A stretch of 64,000 bases of DNA, taken from contig NZ_CP099397.1 of assembly GCF_021495345.1 (NCBI RefSeq), forward strand, positions 2,790,001-2,854,000. The letters are read 5' to 3'. Positions 9,142 through 16,900 of the stretch are shown one piece after another. Origin of the DNA: Pseudomonas hydrolytica. GTDB taxonomy: Bacteria; Pseudomonadota; Gammaproteobacteria; Pseudomonadales; Pseudomonadaceae. Under the pieces are notes generated by a model. The model did no database searches, had not been told where the DNA came from, and saw only the letters and a program-made list of their open reading frames with translations. Made by a program: the position numbers and the translations under genes. The stretch's first letter is position 1. Each line of letters opens with the position of its first letter.

Positions 9142-9579
9142 ATGCCAGCGCCGCTGCCTTACCTGCCCCCACTGCGCAAGTATCCACTTGCCACAGCGCT
9201 TTGCGCCGCGCTGCTCGGCCCACTGGCGCAGGCCGACGACATTGTCGTCGTCACCGATAGCCAGCACCCGGTACATGTCCCCAGCGGCGTTCGGCTCATC
9301 GAGCTGGATCAACCTGCGCGTATCAAAGCCGAGCTGTCCGCCCATCTGCCTGCCGACCCGGCACGCAGTGCCGCCCTCGTGCAGAGGCGCCTGGGGGACG
9401 GCGGCATCGAACTGCAACAACGCATCGGCTCGGCCTACCAAGGCGTGGTCGATGCCTGGAGCCTCGGCGTTACCACGATTCCTGCCGTGATCGTGAACCG
9501 CCGCTATGTGGTTTATGGCGAGCCGGACGTCGCAGCGGCCGTTGCGCTCATCGAGGCGCACAGGAGGGCACAGCCATGA
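9142..9579 (+). CDS. ICE conjugation protein, PFL_4709 (TIGR03757) family
   Basis: This 145-residue exported protein has a signal peptide (about 1-30, LAQA-DD). The family is thioredoxin-like and compared with TrbC/TraW-type parts of F-like transfer systems. Residues 105-130 (GVTTIPAVIVNRRYVVYG) are the thioredoxin-type strand with a cis-proline context, but no CxxC is present, so redox activity is not expected. The stop overlaps the next start by four bases, in a series of coupled genes to 13798. The 215 bases before it contain no supported gene. Confidence 0.85.
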   Translation: MPAPLPYLPPLRKYPLATALCAALLGPLAQADDIVVVTDSQHPVHVPSGVRLIELDQPARIKAELSAHLPADPARSAALVQRRLGDGGIELQQRIGSAYQGVVDAWSLGVTTIPAVIVNRRYVVYGEPDVAAAVALIEAHRRAQP

Positions 9580-10511
9580 TGTGCTCTCGCCGCCTGCGCG
9601 CCGGCATCGCCACCATCTTGCTGACGGCGGCTTCGTCGTCGTTCGCTCTCAATACCGCGACCATCGTGTCTTCGGTGCTCTCACCCGACTGCCTGGAATA
9701 CCGCATTACTGGTATCTGCTACTGGCTGTACTGCACCTATGGCGGCTGCTCGGTGCGCACGTCGGTGAAGGTCCGGCACTACGTGCCCGATGCGGTAGTG
9801 TCCAGCTACAGCAACACCGGGGAAAACCCCTGGATCGAGGTTCGGGCCATGAGCATGCCCAATGCCTCGGCCCGTGCTGGTGGCGATGGCACGACGAACC
9901 ACGACAACGAAAACAACCTGGCTAAATTCAAGAACGCCGATGTCGTGGGCCACCCCGGTGGCTATGTGCTCGGCCGGTTCGCCTCATCCTCCGGCTATGC
10001 CTGCCAGGGTGCCGGCACTGCCTTCATGCCTTACCTGCTGAGCACCCTCGATACCGTTGCATGGCGCTACAACATTCCCGAGGTGGTGTACCCGGAAGCA
10101 CTGATCCCTGGCATGCGCGAGGTCGGCAGCCGCACCGGCCTCAACCTCTGGGGCAACGTTTATCCGCGGGGCGGGCTCTTGCACCAGAGCGACGACCACA
10201 TGGCCGGCGCCGTGGTGGCACAGCGTGCTGGGGATGTCGTCACCCGTCGCGGCCAGCTCCACGTCTACCAGCCCCTGCTCGCTGACGCCGAGGACGGCTA
10301 CTGGCCAGCCGGCGCACTGGTCGAAACCGATGCGCAGACGGGCAAGTGGCAGGAATTGGCGCCGTCGCTCTCCCGCACGTGCACGGTCTTCCCTCACGCC
10401 AACACCCGTGTACAGGCGCAGCGGGGCGATTACGCCTGGGCGCTGTGGCGACCCTACAGCTGCTGCGAACGCGAAGGCCAGGTGTTTCTTGGCAGCGTCG
10501 ATTTCTACTGA
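9576..10511 (+). CDS. ICE conjugation protein, PFL_4710 (TIGR03756) family, TraU-like
   Basis: The product has 311 residues with a signal peptide (cleavage near SSFA-LN) and several paired cysteines (residues about 36-60 and near the C-terminus, SCCER), as in TraU, a periplasmic protein needed for DNA transfer in F-like systems. The GICYWLYCTYGGC stretch is the TraU-like hallmark. It overlaps the PFL_4709 gene and is followed after eight bases by the PFL_4711 gene, so all three are probably translated from one message. Confidence 0.9.
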   Translation: MMCSRRLRAGIATILLTAASSSFALNTATIVSSVLSPDCLEYRITGICYWLYCTYGGCSVRTSVKVRHYVPDAVVSSYSNTGENPWIEVRAMSMPNASARAGGDGTTNHDNENNLAKFKNADVVGHPGGYVLGRFASSSGYACQGAGTAFMPYLLSTLDTVAWRYNIPEVVYPEALIPGMREVGSRTGLNLWGNVYPRGGLLHQSDDHMAGAVVAQRAGDVVTRRGQLHVYQPLLADAEDGYWPAGALVETDAQTGKWQELAPSLSRTCTVFPHANTRVQAQRGDYAWALWRPYSCCEREGQVFLGSVDFY

Positions 10512-10519
10512 GGTGGGCC

Positions 10520-11920
10520 ATGATGATCCGGTGCCCTTCCTCGCCCTCCGAAACGCTGCGCCCCACCCTGCTGGCCGCCGCCCTGGCACTGACCTGCGCC
10601 AGTGCCTCGGCCCAAACCAACGTCAACCAGTACGGCGTGCAACACCAGGGCTCCGTGATCGGTGACGACGTGCTGTATTCGATCGGCGGCGGTCGCGCCG
10701 TGTCGATGACACCCGCCTCCAACATGCGCTCCATTGGCGTTGGCGTCGGCTGGAACAGCAATCTGATCTGCGGCGACATGTCGATCTCCACCACCATCCA
10801 GAACCAGTTGAACGGCCTGACCAACGGCTTTCAGACGATCATGTCGAACGTGATCCAGAACGCCACGGCCGCCGTGGCGTCGCTGCCGGCGCTGATCATC
10901 CAGCGTGCCGACCCAGGCCTGTATAACCTGCTGACCAACGGCATCCTGCAGGCGCGGCTCGACTTTGATCGCTCAAAATTAACCTGCCGTGCGATGGCAG
11001 AGAAGATGGCCGACGTGGCCGGCGGCCAGGTTGGATGGAGCCAGCTCGCCGATGGCATGGTGCTCAAGCAGGCCGTCGCCAGCACCGATGCGGTATCCGC
11101 CATCGAGCAGACCGAAACGAGCCGTGGCAATGAAGGAGTGACCTGGGTCGGCGGCGAAAATGCCGGCGGCGCGGGGCAGCGCCCGATTCGCGTCGTCAGC
11201 GACGTGGTCGGTGCCGGCTACAACCTGGTCAACGGACGCGATGTCGACGACACCAGTTCGATCGCCCCCGGCAACTGCGGCGGCAACCTGACCTGCGAGA
11301 CCTGGAGCTCGCCCGCGGCTGCCGCTGCGTGGGCTGTACGGGTACTGGGCGAACAGGAACAGCGCACCTGCGAAAGCTGCACCAAGACCGTGACAACGCC
11401 CGGCGTCGGCCTGACTCCGCTGATTCAGGAAGAGTACGAAACCAAGCTCGAAGCCCTGCAGGGGCTGATCACCGGCAGCCGTCCCCTGAGCCTCGACAAC
11501 CTGCAGGCGGCCGGCAGTGCCTCGCTGCCCATCACCCGCGGTGTGATCGAGGCGCTGCGCGACGAGCCCGACCAAGACATTCTGGCACGACGCCTCGCTT
11601 CGGAAATCGCCCTGGCCAGTGTACTGGAGAAGGCGTTGCTGCTGCAGCGTACCCTGCTGACCGGGCGCAAAGAACCGAACGTGTCAGCCAACGAGCTGGC
11701 GCAGAAGGCGGTTTCACACGAAAGCGACCTGCTCGACCGCGAGATCCACAACCTGAAAACCGAGCTGCAACTGCGCCGCGAGCTGGCCGGCAATTCGCCG
11801 ATGGCCATCATCCAGCGGCACACCCTCCGCGCAGCCGGGTCCCGCACCATCTACGAGGGCGATCCGATCCCCGACCGACTCGATCAACTGCAGCGTCCAC
11901 CAAGCGGCGGCACCCCATGA
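10520..11920 (+). CDS. ICE conjugation protein, PFL_4711 (TIGR03755) family
   Basis: This 466-residue exported protein has a signal peptide (residues 1 to about 31, ASAQ-TN) and a long mainly helical body. A cysteine pair (EQRTCESC, residues about 280-285) lies before a coiled C-terminal half. The family resembles TraH-like mating-pair stabilisation proteins. The open frame extends 58 codons upstream into the preceding gene; the ATG at 10520 follows GAGGTGG and begins with the signal peptide, so it is the likely start. It overlaps the next gene by four bases. Confidence 0.88.
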   Translation: MMIRCPSSPSETLRPTLLAAALALTCASASAQTNVNQYGVQHQGSVIGDDVLYSIGGGRAVSMTPASNMRSIGVGVGWNSNLICGDMSISTTIQNQLNGLTNGFQTIMSNVIQNATAAVASLPALIIQRADPGLYNLLTNGILQARLDFDRSKLTCRAMAEKMADVAGGQVGWSQLADGMVLKQAVASTDAVSAIEQTETSRGNEGVTWVGGENAGGAGQRPIRVVSDVVGAGYNLVNGRDVDDTSSIAPGNCGGNLTCETWSSPAAAAAWAVRVLGEQEQRTCESCTKTVTTPGVGLTPLIQEEYETKLEALQGLITGSRPLSLDNLQAAGSASLPITRGVIEALRDEPDQDILARRLASEIALASVLEKALLLQRTLLTGRKEPNVSANELAQKAVSHESDLLDREIHNLKTELQLRRELAGNSPMAIIQRHTLRAAGSRTIYEGDPIPDRLDQLQRPPSGGTP

Positions 11921-12252
11921 GCCTGACCAGAGGGTGGCCCCATCATCTACGGCGCGCGGCCTCCATCATGCTGTGGGTCATCCTGCTGCTGGCGATAGCC
12001 GCCGCCATAAACGTGCTCGGCATCCACCTGGCCGGCGGCATCGAGGGCTGGCGGCAGTGGCTGGCGGATCACGCCGGCCACTTCCTGGTCTGGCGGCTCT
12101 TGCTCTATGCCGGCACCGCCTGGGGTTGGATCTGGATGCGCCGCCGTGTGCTGGCACGCGAGCCCGGCGCTCGGCAGCGCCTGTTGCGGGCCGAAATTGC
12201 CGCAGTCGTCGCGGTAGCGACACTGGAAATCAGCCAGATGACCGGAGGCTGA
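11917..12252 (+). CDS. Small ICE inner-membrane protein
   Basis: This 111-residue protein has three predicted membrane segments (about residues 15-36, 52-72 and 89-106) with arginine-rich loops. It sits between the PFL_4711 and TraG-N genes, where this ICE family keeps a small membrane protein of unknown function. The ATG overlaps the stop before it as ATGA, and the next gene begins two bases after its stop. I know no biochemical role for it. Confidence 0.75.
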   Translation: MSLTRGWPHHLRRAASIMLWVILLLAIAAAINVLGIHLAGGIEGWRQWLADHAGHFLVWRLLLYAGTAWGWIWMRRRVLAREPGARQRLLRAEIAAVVAVATLEISQMTGG

Positions 12253-12253
12253 G

Positions 12254-13798
12254 ATGACGCTCTACACGACCGATTACCTGGAGTTCTACCTGACCCTCGT
12301 TTCCTGGGTCGTCCACAACGGTATCTGGGCCGTCCTGGTCGCCAGCGGCGTATTCGCCATCCCGTTCCTCGCCATCATCGTTCAGGAATGGCTTCGCGCG
12401 CGTGGCGAAGGAGCGGACGAAGGCAATAAAGGCGCGCTCTCCGCGGTTCGCATCGAGAGCCGCATCTTCGTCGCCATCGTGGTCATCCTGTTCGCCGGCG
12501 TGCCCTTCATCGATGTCGATTTCGACACCCTCTGGTTCGACCGCGGCCGCTCGGCGCAATGCCAGGTGAGTGTGCCACTGCCATCGCAAACCGGCTGGTC
12601 GCAGTCCTTCAGCACCATCAACAACCAGTCGGCGCAAGTGCCGATCTGGTGGGCATTCATGCACACAATCTCGCGGGCCATCACCGCGGCCTCGGTCGCA
12701 GCGATCCCCTGTGGCACGGACCTCCGGCAAATTCGGATGGAAGTCGACGCCACGCGCATCGACGATCCCGTGCTCGCGCAGGAAATGACCGACTTCGCCC
12801 ACCAGTGCTACGGCCCGGCCAGGGCGAAGCTATTCATGAATCGACCGGCGCTGAGCAAAGAGCAGATGCACGACGTCAGCTGGATCGGCTCGCACTACTT
12901 CCTCGACAACCCGGGTTACTACGACACCTACCGCGCGAAGACGCCACGCCAGGGTTGGGCATACGACAGTGCCCGCGACGCAGGATTGGCCGAGGTGCCC
13001 AGCGGTGCGGGTTATCCGACCTGCAACCAATGGTGGTCCGACAGCAACGGGTTGCGCACGCGACTGCTGCAACAGGTAGACCCCGGCCTGCTGACCCGGA
13101 TCGGCAACTGGGCCGGCTTTCTGTCCCAGGAGCAGGTCAACGATTCGGTGATCCGCGCCCTTGCATCGCCCGGCCGGCAGAAACTCAACCTGGGGTCCGT
13201 CTACACCGACTATGGTGGCGAGATCATGATGACGCTGCCGAACATGGCTACCCGCGCTGCCAGCGACGTAGGCCTCGGCGTGGGTGCACTCGGCTTCTTC
13301 CCCGCCATGGATGTCGTGCGCCAGGCCCTGCCCATGGTGCTCGCCCTGCTCAAAATGGCGTTGGTGATCTGCATCCCGGTCGTCCTGATGATCGGCACGT
13401 ACAACCTAAAGACGGTAGTGACCGTCAGCGTGGTGCAGTTCGCACTCTTCTTCGTCGACTTCTGGCTCCAACTGGCGCGCTGGATCGACTCGACGATCCT
13501 CGATGCGCTGTACGGGTGGGGCATGGGCTTCGGCCGCCCACACATGAATTTCAGCGTGGTCATGGGGCTCAACAATACCTTCGGGGATCTGCTCTTGAGC
13601 TTCGTCATGGCCGCGATGTTCATCGTCCTGCCGACATTTTGGGTAATGGCGTTGTCCTGGGCAGGGATTCACGCTGGAAACCTGCTGCAGGGCATGGCGA
13701 CTGGCACAGGAGATGCCAAGGCCGCCGGCGGCAAGGGCGGCACCATGGCGATGGGAGGGGCCACGAAAGCCATCTCGAAGACTGCCTCGAAGAAATAG
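12254..13798 (+). CDS. Conjugal transfer protein with TraG N-terminal domain
   Basis: This 514-residue inner-membrane protein matches the TraG_N family, the membrane half of F-type TraG that helps mating-pair formation. Membrane segments are visible near residues 12-42, 72-92, 360-400 and 430-480, with a soluble periplasmic part between about 95 and 340. It lacks the long C-terminal periplasmic domain of F TraG, as is usual in genomic-island systems. The tail is glycine- and lysine-rich. It ends the plus-strand transfer operon. Confidence 0.88.
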   Translation: MTLYTTDYLEFYLTLVSWVVHNGIWAVLVASGVFAIPFLAIIVQEWLRARGEGADEGNKGALSAVRIESRIFVAIVVILFAGVPFIDVDFDTLWFDRGRSAQCQVSVPLPSQTGWSQSFSTINNQSAQVPIWWAFMHTISRAITAASVAAIPCGTDLRQIRMEVDATRIDDPVLAQEMTDFAHQCYGPARAKLFMNRPALSKEQMHDVSWIGSHYFLDNPGYYDTYRAKTPRQGWAYDSARDAGLAEVPSGAGYPTCNQWWSDSNGLRTRLLQQVDPGLLTRIGNWAGFLSQEQVNDSVIRALASPGRQKLNLGSVYTDYGGEIMMTLPNMATRAASDVGLGVGALGFFPAMDVVRQALPMVLALLKMALVICIPVVLMIGTYNLKTVVTVSVVQFALFFVDFWLQLARWIDSTILDALYGWGMGFGRPHMNFSVVMGLNNTFGDLLLSFVMAAMFIVLPTFWVMALSWAGIHAGNLLQGMATGTGDAKAAGGKGGTMAMGGATKAISKTASKK

Positions 13799-13813
13799 CG
13801 AGGCAGCTACAAC

Positions 13814-14170
13814 TCAGTCGTCGTCGGACACGTGCGGGTCGATGCGATGGCCATCATGGGTGTAGAGCCCGAAGCCGGCGGTTCCATTCGTCCATTCGGG
13901 CTCCGGCGTCTCCCAGTCCGCATTGCGGGCCGCACTTGCCGCCACGAGCGCGAACACCAGCAGAAGCGCCAGCCAGAAAGCGACATACAGCAGCGCACCG
14001 AGCGCCAGCAGCTTGACGAGCAGCAACACGGCCTTGGCAACACCCGCCGGCAAACCCTGAGCAACCAGCCAGCCACTCACCTTCCGTTCCTGCCCCAGGT
14101 ATCCCCGCCACAGCCGGCCTAGCCTCTGGCCCAGGCGCTCCGCGGATGAAGTCTGTACGGAAGGTTTCAT
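13814..14170 (-). CDS. DUF3742 family ICE membrane protein
   Basis: This 118-residue protein has a basic, amphipathic N-terminal half and one strong hydrophobic segment (about residues 50-80), then an acidic tail. DUF3742 proteins sit immediately downstream of the TraG-N gene, on the opposite strand, in PAGI-2/clc-type elements, which is the arrangement here (15 bases between convergent ends). The function is unknown. It marks the edge of the transfer module; the next 240 bases hold no supported gene and form the left border of the cargo region. Confidence 0.85.
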   Translation of the reverse strand: MKPSVQTSSAERLGQRLGRLWRGYLGQERKVSGWLVAQGLPAGVAKAVLLLVKLLALGALLYVAFWLALLLVFALVAASAARNADWETPEPEWTNGTAGFGLYTHDGHRIDPHVSDDD

Positions 14171-14413
14171 GGTGATTACCTCATGGTCGTCCTGTCGTGG
14201 TTTCTCAATACTCGCTCTGTACCGGCTCTGTAGTGCTCTTGATTAAGGCAGCGCATGGCTATCCACGCAAATAATCAGACAGCATAACGCGCGCAAAAAT
14301 CCGCTGTAGACCCGATGGGATACCGATTTCCCTGCGCCGGCAAGCCCCTGGTGCCGTAAATCGGATAATCGGCCTTTTGAAGGGCGCCGAGGCAGCTATC
14401 GGTTACCCGGAAC

Positions 14414-15901
14414 TCAGAAACTTTTCTCGAACTTCAACGCCGCTTCGGTCTGGCGATAGGAGTATGCCCAGTCGATGCTGCTGCGGTTGTCCGTGTACTT
14501 GATATAGAGGTTGGGCACCACCCCACCCAGCGCGAAGCGCGGCATGCCCAGGTTGGCGATGTAGATCTGCTGCTTGTCCTTGCGCAACCCGCCGAGGAAG
14601 TAGTCCGGCTCGTCGTAGCGGGTGGTGCGGTACAGGGCCGTGAGGTTGAGGTTCACGCCCACGTCGAACAGATGGTAGATCCCCAGGTTGGCCATGTACT
14701 CGCGGTTGCTCGCCGAGTCCTGATCCTGGGTGCGCCGCGTGTAGGTCGCGCCGCCATAGACCATCGTCTGGCCGTCCAGCAGGTACGACAACGAGCTGCC
14801 GAGCATGCGCGCGTCGAAGTCATCGAAATACTCGCGCTGCTCGCCCTGGAAGCGGAAGTGCTTGTGCTGCGCCTGCACGTTCAGTTGCAGCCGCCGGGTC
14901 AGGCTGTGTTTCCACTCGCCGCGCAGGCCGCTGGCCTGGTACTTGGTGTGGTGGTCGCTGTAGTAGTTCTCGAACAGCGGCGTCAGCGACACATCGTTCA
15001 ACGCGCTCAGGTAGTTATAGCCGGCATACAGCACGCTGGTGTTTTCCTCGTACCAGGTCTCGGGGGCTTCCTCGCTGTGCTTGTCGTAATAATTGCCGTA
15101 GCTGAGCCCGCGCAGCAGCAGGTGGTGATTGCCGTCCAGCTGGAAACGCCGCTCGGCCGCCAGGTCATAGACCAGGCTGGATGACTCGATCGGCGTGGGC
15201 ATCTTGCGTGTGTACGCGAAGCACTCGAAGAAGAAGCACACCTCGGTGCGGGTGGTCATGCCGTTGCCCTGGTTGATGTTGCTGTTGTAGCCCACGCCCA
15301 CGGCCAGCGTTCCGTGCCAGCGGCGCCGCTCGCGTAGCGCAGCCTGGTAGCTTTCCAGTACCGGCGCCACCGCCTCGGGGATGCCGCTCGCGGCCACCGC
15401 ATCGAACAGCGCCCGGGCTTCGGCGGACTGGTTGTCCTCGAACAGCGTGCGGGCCAGCTCCAGCTGGGCGCGCAAGAAACCTGGCTGCAGCGCCAGCGCC
15501 TGGCGCAGCTCGTCGATGGCCGTGCGGTAGTCCCGCTCATGGCGGGCGAGCAAGCCTTGCGCCATATGTATCAGCGCTGCTTCGTGGCCCGGCAGTTGCC
15601 GGTATCGCTCGATGAATTGGCGCACCTTTGCCCACTGCTGCAGGTTCAGGGCGACATAGATGGCCGGCCCGAGGTCGGCCAGCGTGTTCTGTACGTTGTA
15701 GGTCTGGCCTTCGATGGTGATCAGCGAGGCGTCCTTTTCCGCCGGGTCTACCGCGGGCAGGTGGGCACGCTCGCGTTCGTTGACGGTGCGGTCGATCTTG
15801 TTCAGCAGTCGCCGGGTGTCGTCTTCGTCGGCCAGCAACAAGGGGGAAAGGAAAGTCAGCAGGCACAGCAAAGCAACGCGCGAAAACTCGAACGGCGACA
15901 T
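14414..15901 (-). CDS. Slam-type outer-membrane protein (surface (lipo)protein assembly modifier, type XI secretion)
   Basis: The product has 495 residues: a signal peptide (about 1-24), a tetratricopeptide-like periplasmic part (about 60-190, with LxxALALQPGFLRAQLELART-type helices) and a C-terminal beta-barrel (about 200-495) ending in phenylalanine. This is the Slam (DUF560) layout. Slam proteins move specific client proteins across the outer membrane. The client is very likely the product of the gene just upstream, 15997-16827. The order receptor, client, Slam is that of hemophilin systems. A terminator-like hairpin lies between client and Slam, so Slam may be made at a lower level. Confidence 0.88.
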   Translation of the reverse strand: MSPFEFSRVALLCLLTFLSPLLLADEDDTRRLLNKIDRTVNERERAHLPAVDPAEKDASLITIEGQTYNVQNTLADLGPAIYVALNLQQWAKVRQFIERYRQLPGHEAALIHMAQGLLARHERDYRTAIDELRQALALQPGFLRAQLELARTLFEDNQSAEARALFDAVAASGIPEAVAPVLESYQAALRERRRWHGTLAVGVGYNSNINQGNGMTTRTEVCFFFECFAYTRKMPTPIESSSLVYDLAAERRFQLDGNHHLLLRGLSYGNYYDKHSEEAPETWYEENTSVLYAGYNYLSALNDVSLTPLFENYYSDHHTKYQASGLRGEWKHSLTRRLQLNVQAQHKHFRFQGEQREYFDDFDARMLGSSLSYLLDGQTMVYGGATYTRRTQDQDSASNREYMANLGIYHLFDVGVNLNLTALYRTTRYDEPDYFLGGLRKDKQQIYIANLGMPRFALGGVVPNLYIKYTDNRSSIDWAYSYRQTEAALKFEKSF

Positions 15902-15958
15902 GGTGTTCTGTCCGGCAAGAAGGGAAGAAGAAAAGAAGGAAATGCTGAATTCAAAGAA

Positions 15959-15978
15959 GGGAGAGCCAAAGCTCTCCC
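15959..15978 (-). terminator. Hairpin between the Slam client and the Slam gene
   Basis: GGGAGAGC and GCTCTCCC form a perfect 8-bp stem with a 4-base loop. Read on the minus strand the stem is followed by TTCTTTG. It would act as a full or partial terminator after the client gene. Confidence 0.6.
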
Positions 15979-15996
15979 CTCCCTTACACGTGCCCC

Positions 15997-16827
15997 TTAC
16001 TGCTTGGCGCCGCCGAAGGCGACGTGATCGGCGCTGGTGGGCCCTTTGTAGATACCGGCCAGGGCCTCGGCATTGCTGCCGTAGAAACGCCCTTCGATGT
16101 TCGTTCCGCGTGAGAACGTGCCATTCGAGCTGATGCTGGTGCCCACGAAGTTGATCGAACCCAGGGTGCCGGTGATGCTACCGCTACCCGACCCGTAGTT
16201 GGCAGTCAGCACGCCCGAGGTGACGCCACCAGCAGTGCCCGGGTTGTACTGCTTGATGCCGACCACGTTGTAGTTGGCATTGACCAGTGTTGGCATGCTG
16301 GTGGTGGGGTTTTCACCCACGTACCAGACCGTGCGATCGGGGCTGCTCATGTTCAGGTCGGTGCTGTAGAGCGGCTGGGTACCGGACTTGACCGGCGCCC
16401 ATTCGCCGAAGTACACCTCGGCGCCGGCCACCTTGGCGATCACCTCGCCGCCGAACTGGGGGAAGCCCGGGGATGGCGCGGCGATCTGGCGGTAGGCGAA
16501 GACTTCGGTGTCATACGCCACCTTGTTCTTCCAGGTTTCCGAGGTCACCACACCGTTGTACGGGTTGGTGATATGCGCGGAGCTGGTGCCATAACCGCTG
16601 AGCACGCCGTTGGTCTGGGCGATCGGCCCGGCCTGGAAGCTGACCACCGCATCGAGGTCAGCGTTGCCACCCACGGTGGTCGGCATCGCGATCCCCGCGG
16701 TATCGTCTGCCAACAGGTTGGACGGCCATGCCTTAACATAGGCCGAAGACGAACCACCCGCGACAGGCGCCGCGAAAGCCCCTGATGTGGCCAGGGACAG
16801 CAGGGAAAGTGCCAATAGTTTTTTCAT
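15997..16827 (-). CDS. Slam-dependent secreted protein, hemophilin / TbpB-like
   Basis: This 276-residue protein has a clear signal peptide (about residues 1-19, AFA-AP) but no lipobox cysteine, so it should be secreted or non-covalently attached, unlike TbpB lipoproteins. The C-terminal 90 residues carry the small beta-barrel signature used by Slam for recognition: repeated glycine-rich strands, GRFYGSNAEALAGIY and a final FGG. The N-terminal domain would be the ligand-binding part, as in hemophilin of Acinetobacter. The ligand (haem, metal complex or a host protein) cannot be read from the sequence. GGAGG lies five bases before the ATG. Confidence 0.8.
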   Translation of the reverse strand: MKKLLALSLLSLATSGAFAAPVAGGSSSAYVKAWPSNLLADDTAGIAMPTTVGGNADLDAVVSFQAGPIAQTNGVLSGYGTSSAHITNPYNGVVTSETWKNKVAYDTEVFAYRQIAAPSPGFPQFGGEVIAKVAGAEVYFGEWAPVKSGTQPLYSTDLNMSSPDRTVWYVGENPTTSMPTLVNANYNVVGIKQYNPGTAGGVTSGVLTANYGSGSGSITGTLGSINFVGTSISSNGTFSRGTNIEGRFYGSNAEALAGIYKGPTSADHVAFGGAKQ

Positions 16828-16858
16828 AACAACCTCCGAGTCATAGATGAGAAAAACA

Positions 16859-16877
16859 CTGTTTTTTTGAAAAACAG
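16859..16877 (-). terminator. Hairpin between the TonB receptor and the Slam client gene
   Basis: CTGTTTTT and AAAAACAG form an 8-bp stem with a 3-base loop; read on the minus strand it is followed by TGTTTTTC. It lies between the receptor stop and the client start and may set the receptor to client ratio. Confidence 0.5.
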
Positions 16878-16900
16878 CAAAAAATGCGGTGTACCGCCGG

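Noticed and set aside
14171..14413. Possible attachment site or insertion border between the DUF3742 gene and the Slam gene
   Set aside because: No tRNA-like sequence, direct repeat shared with 40353-40760, or transposon end was found by eye.
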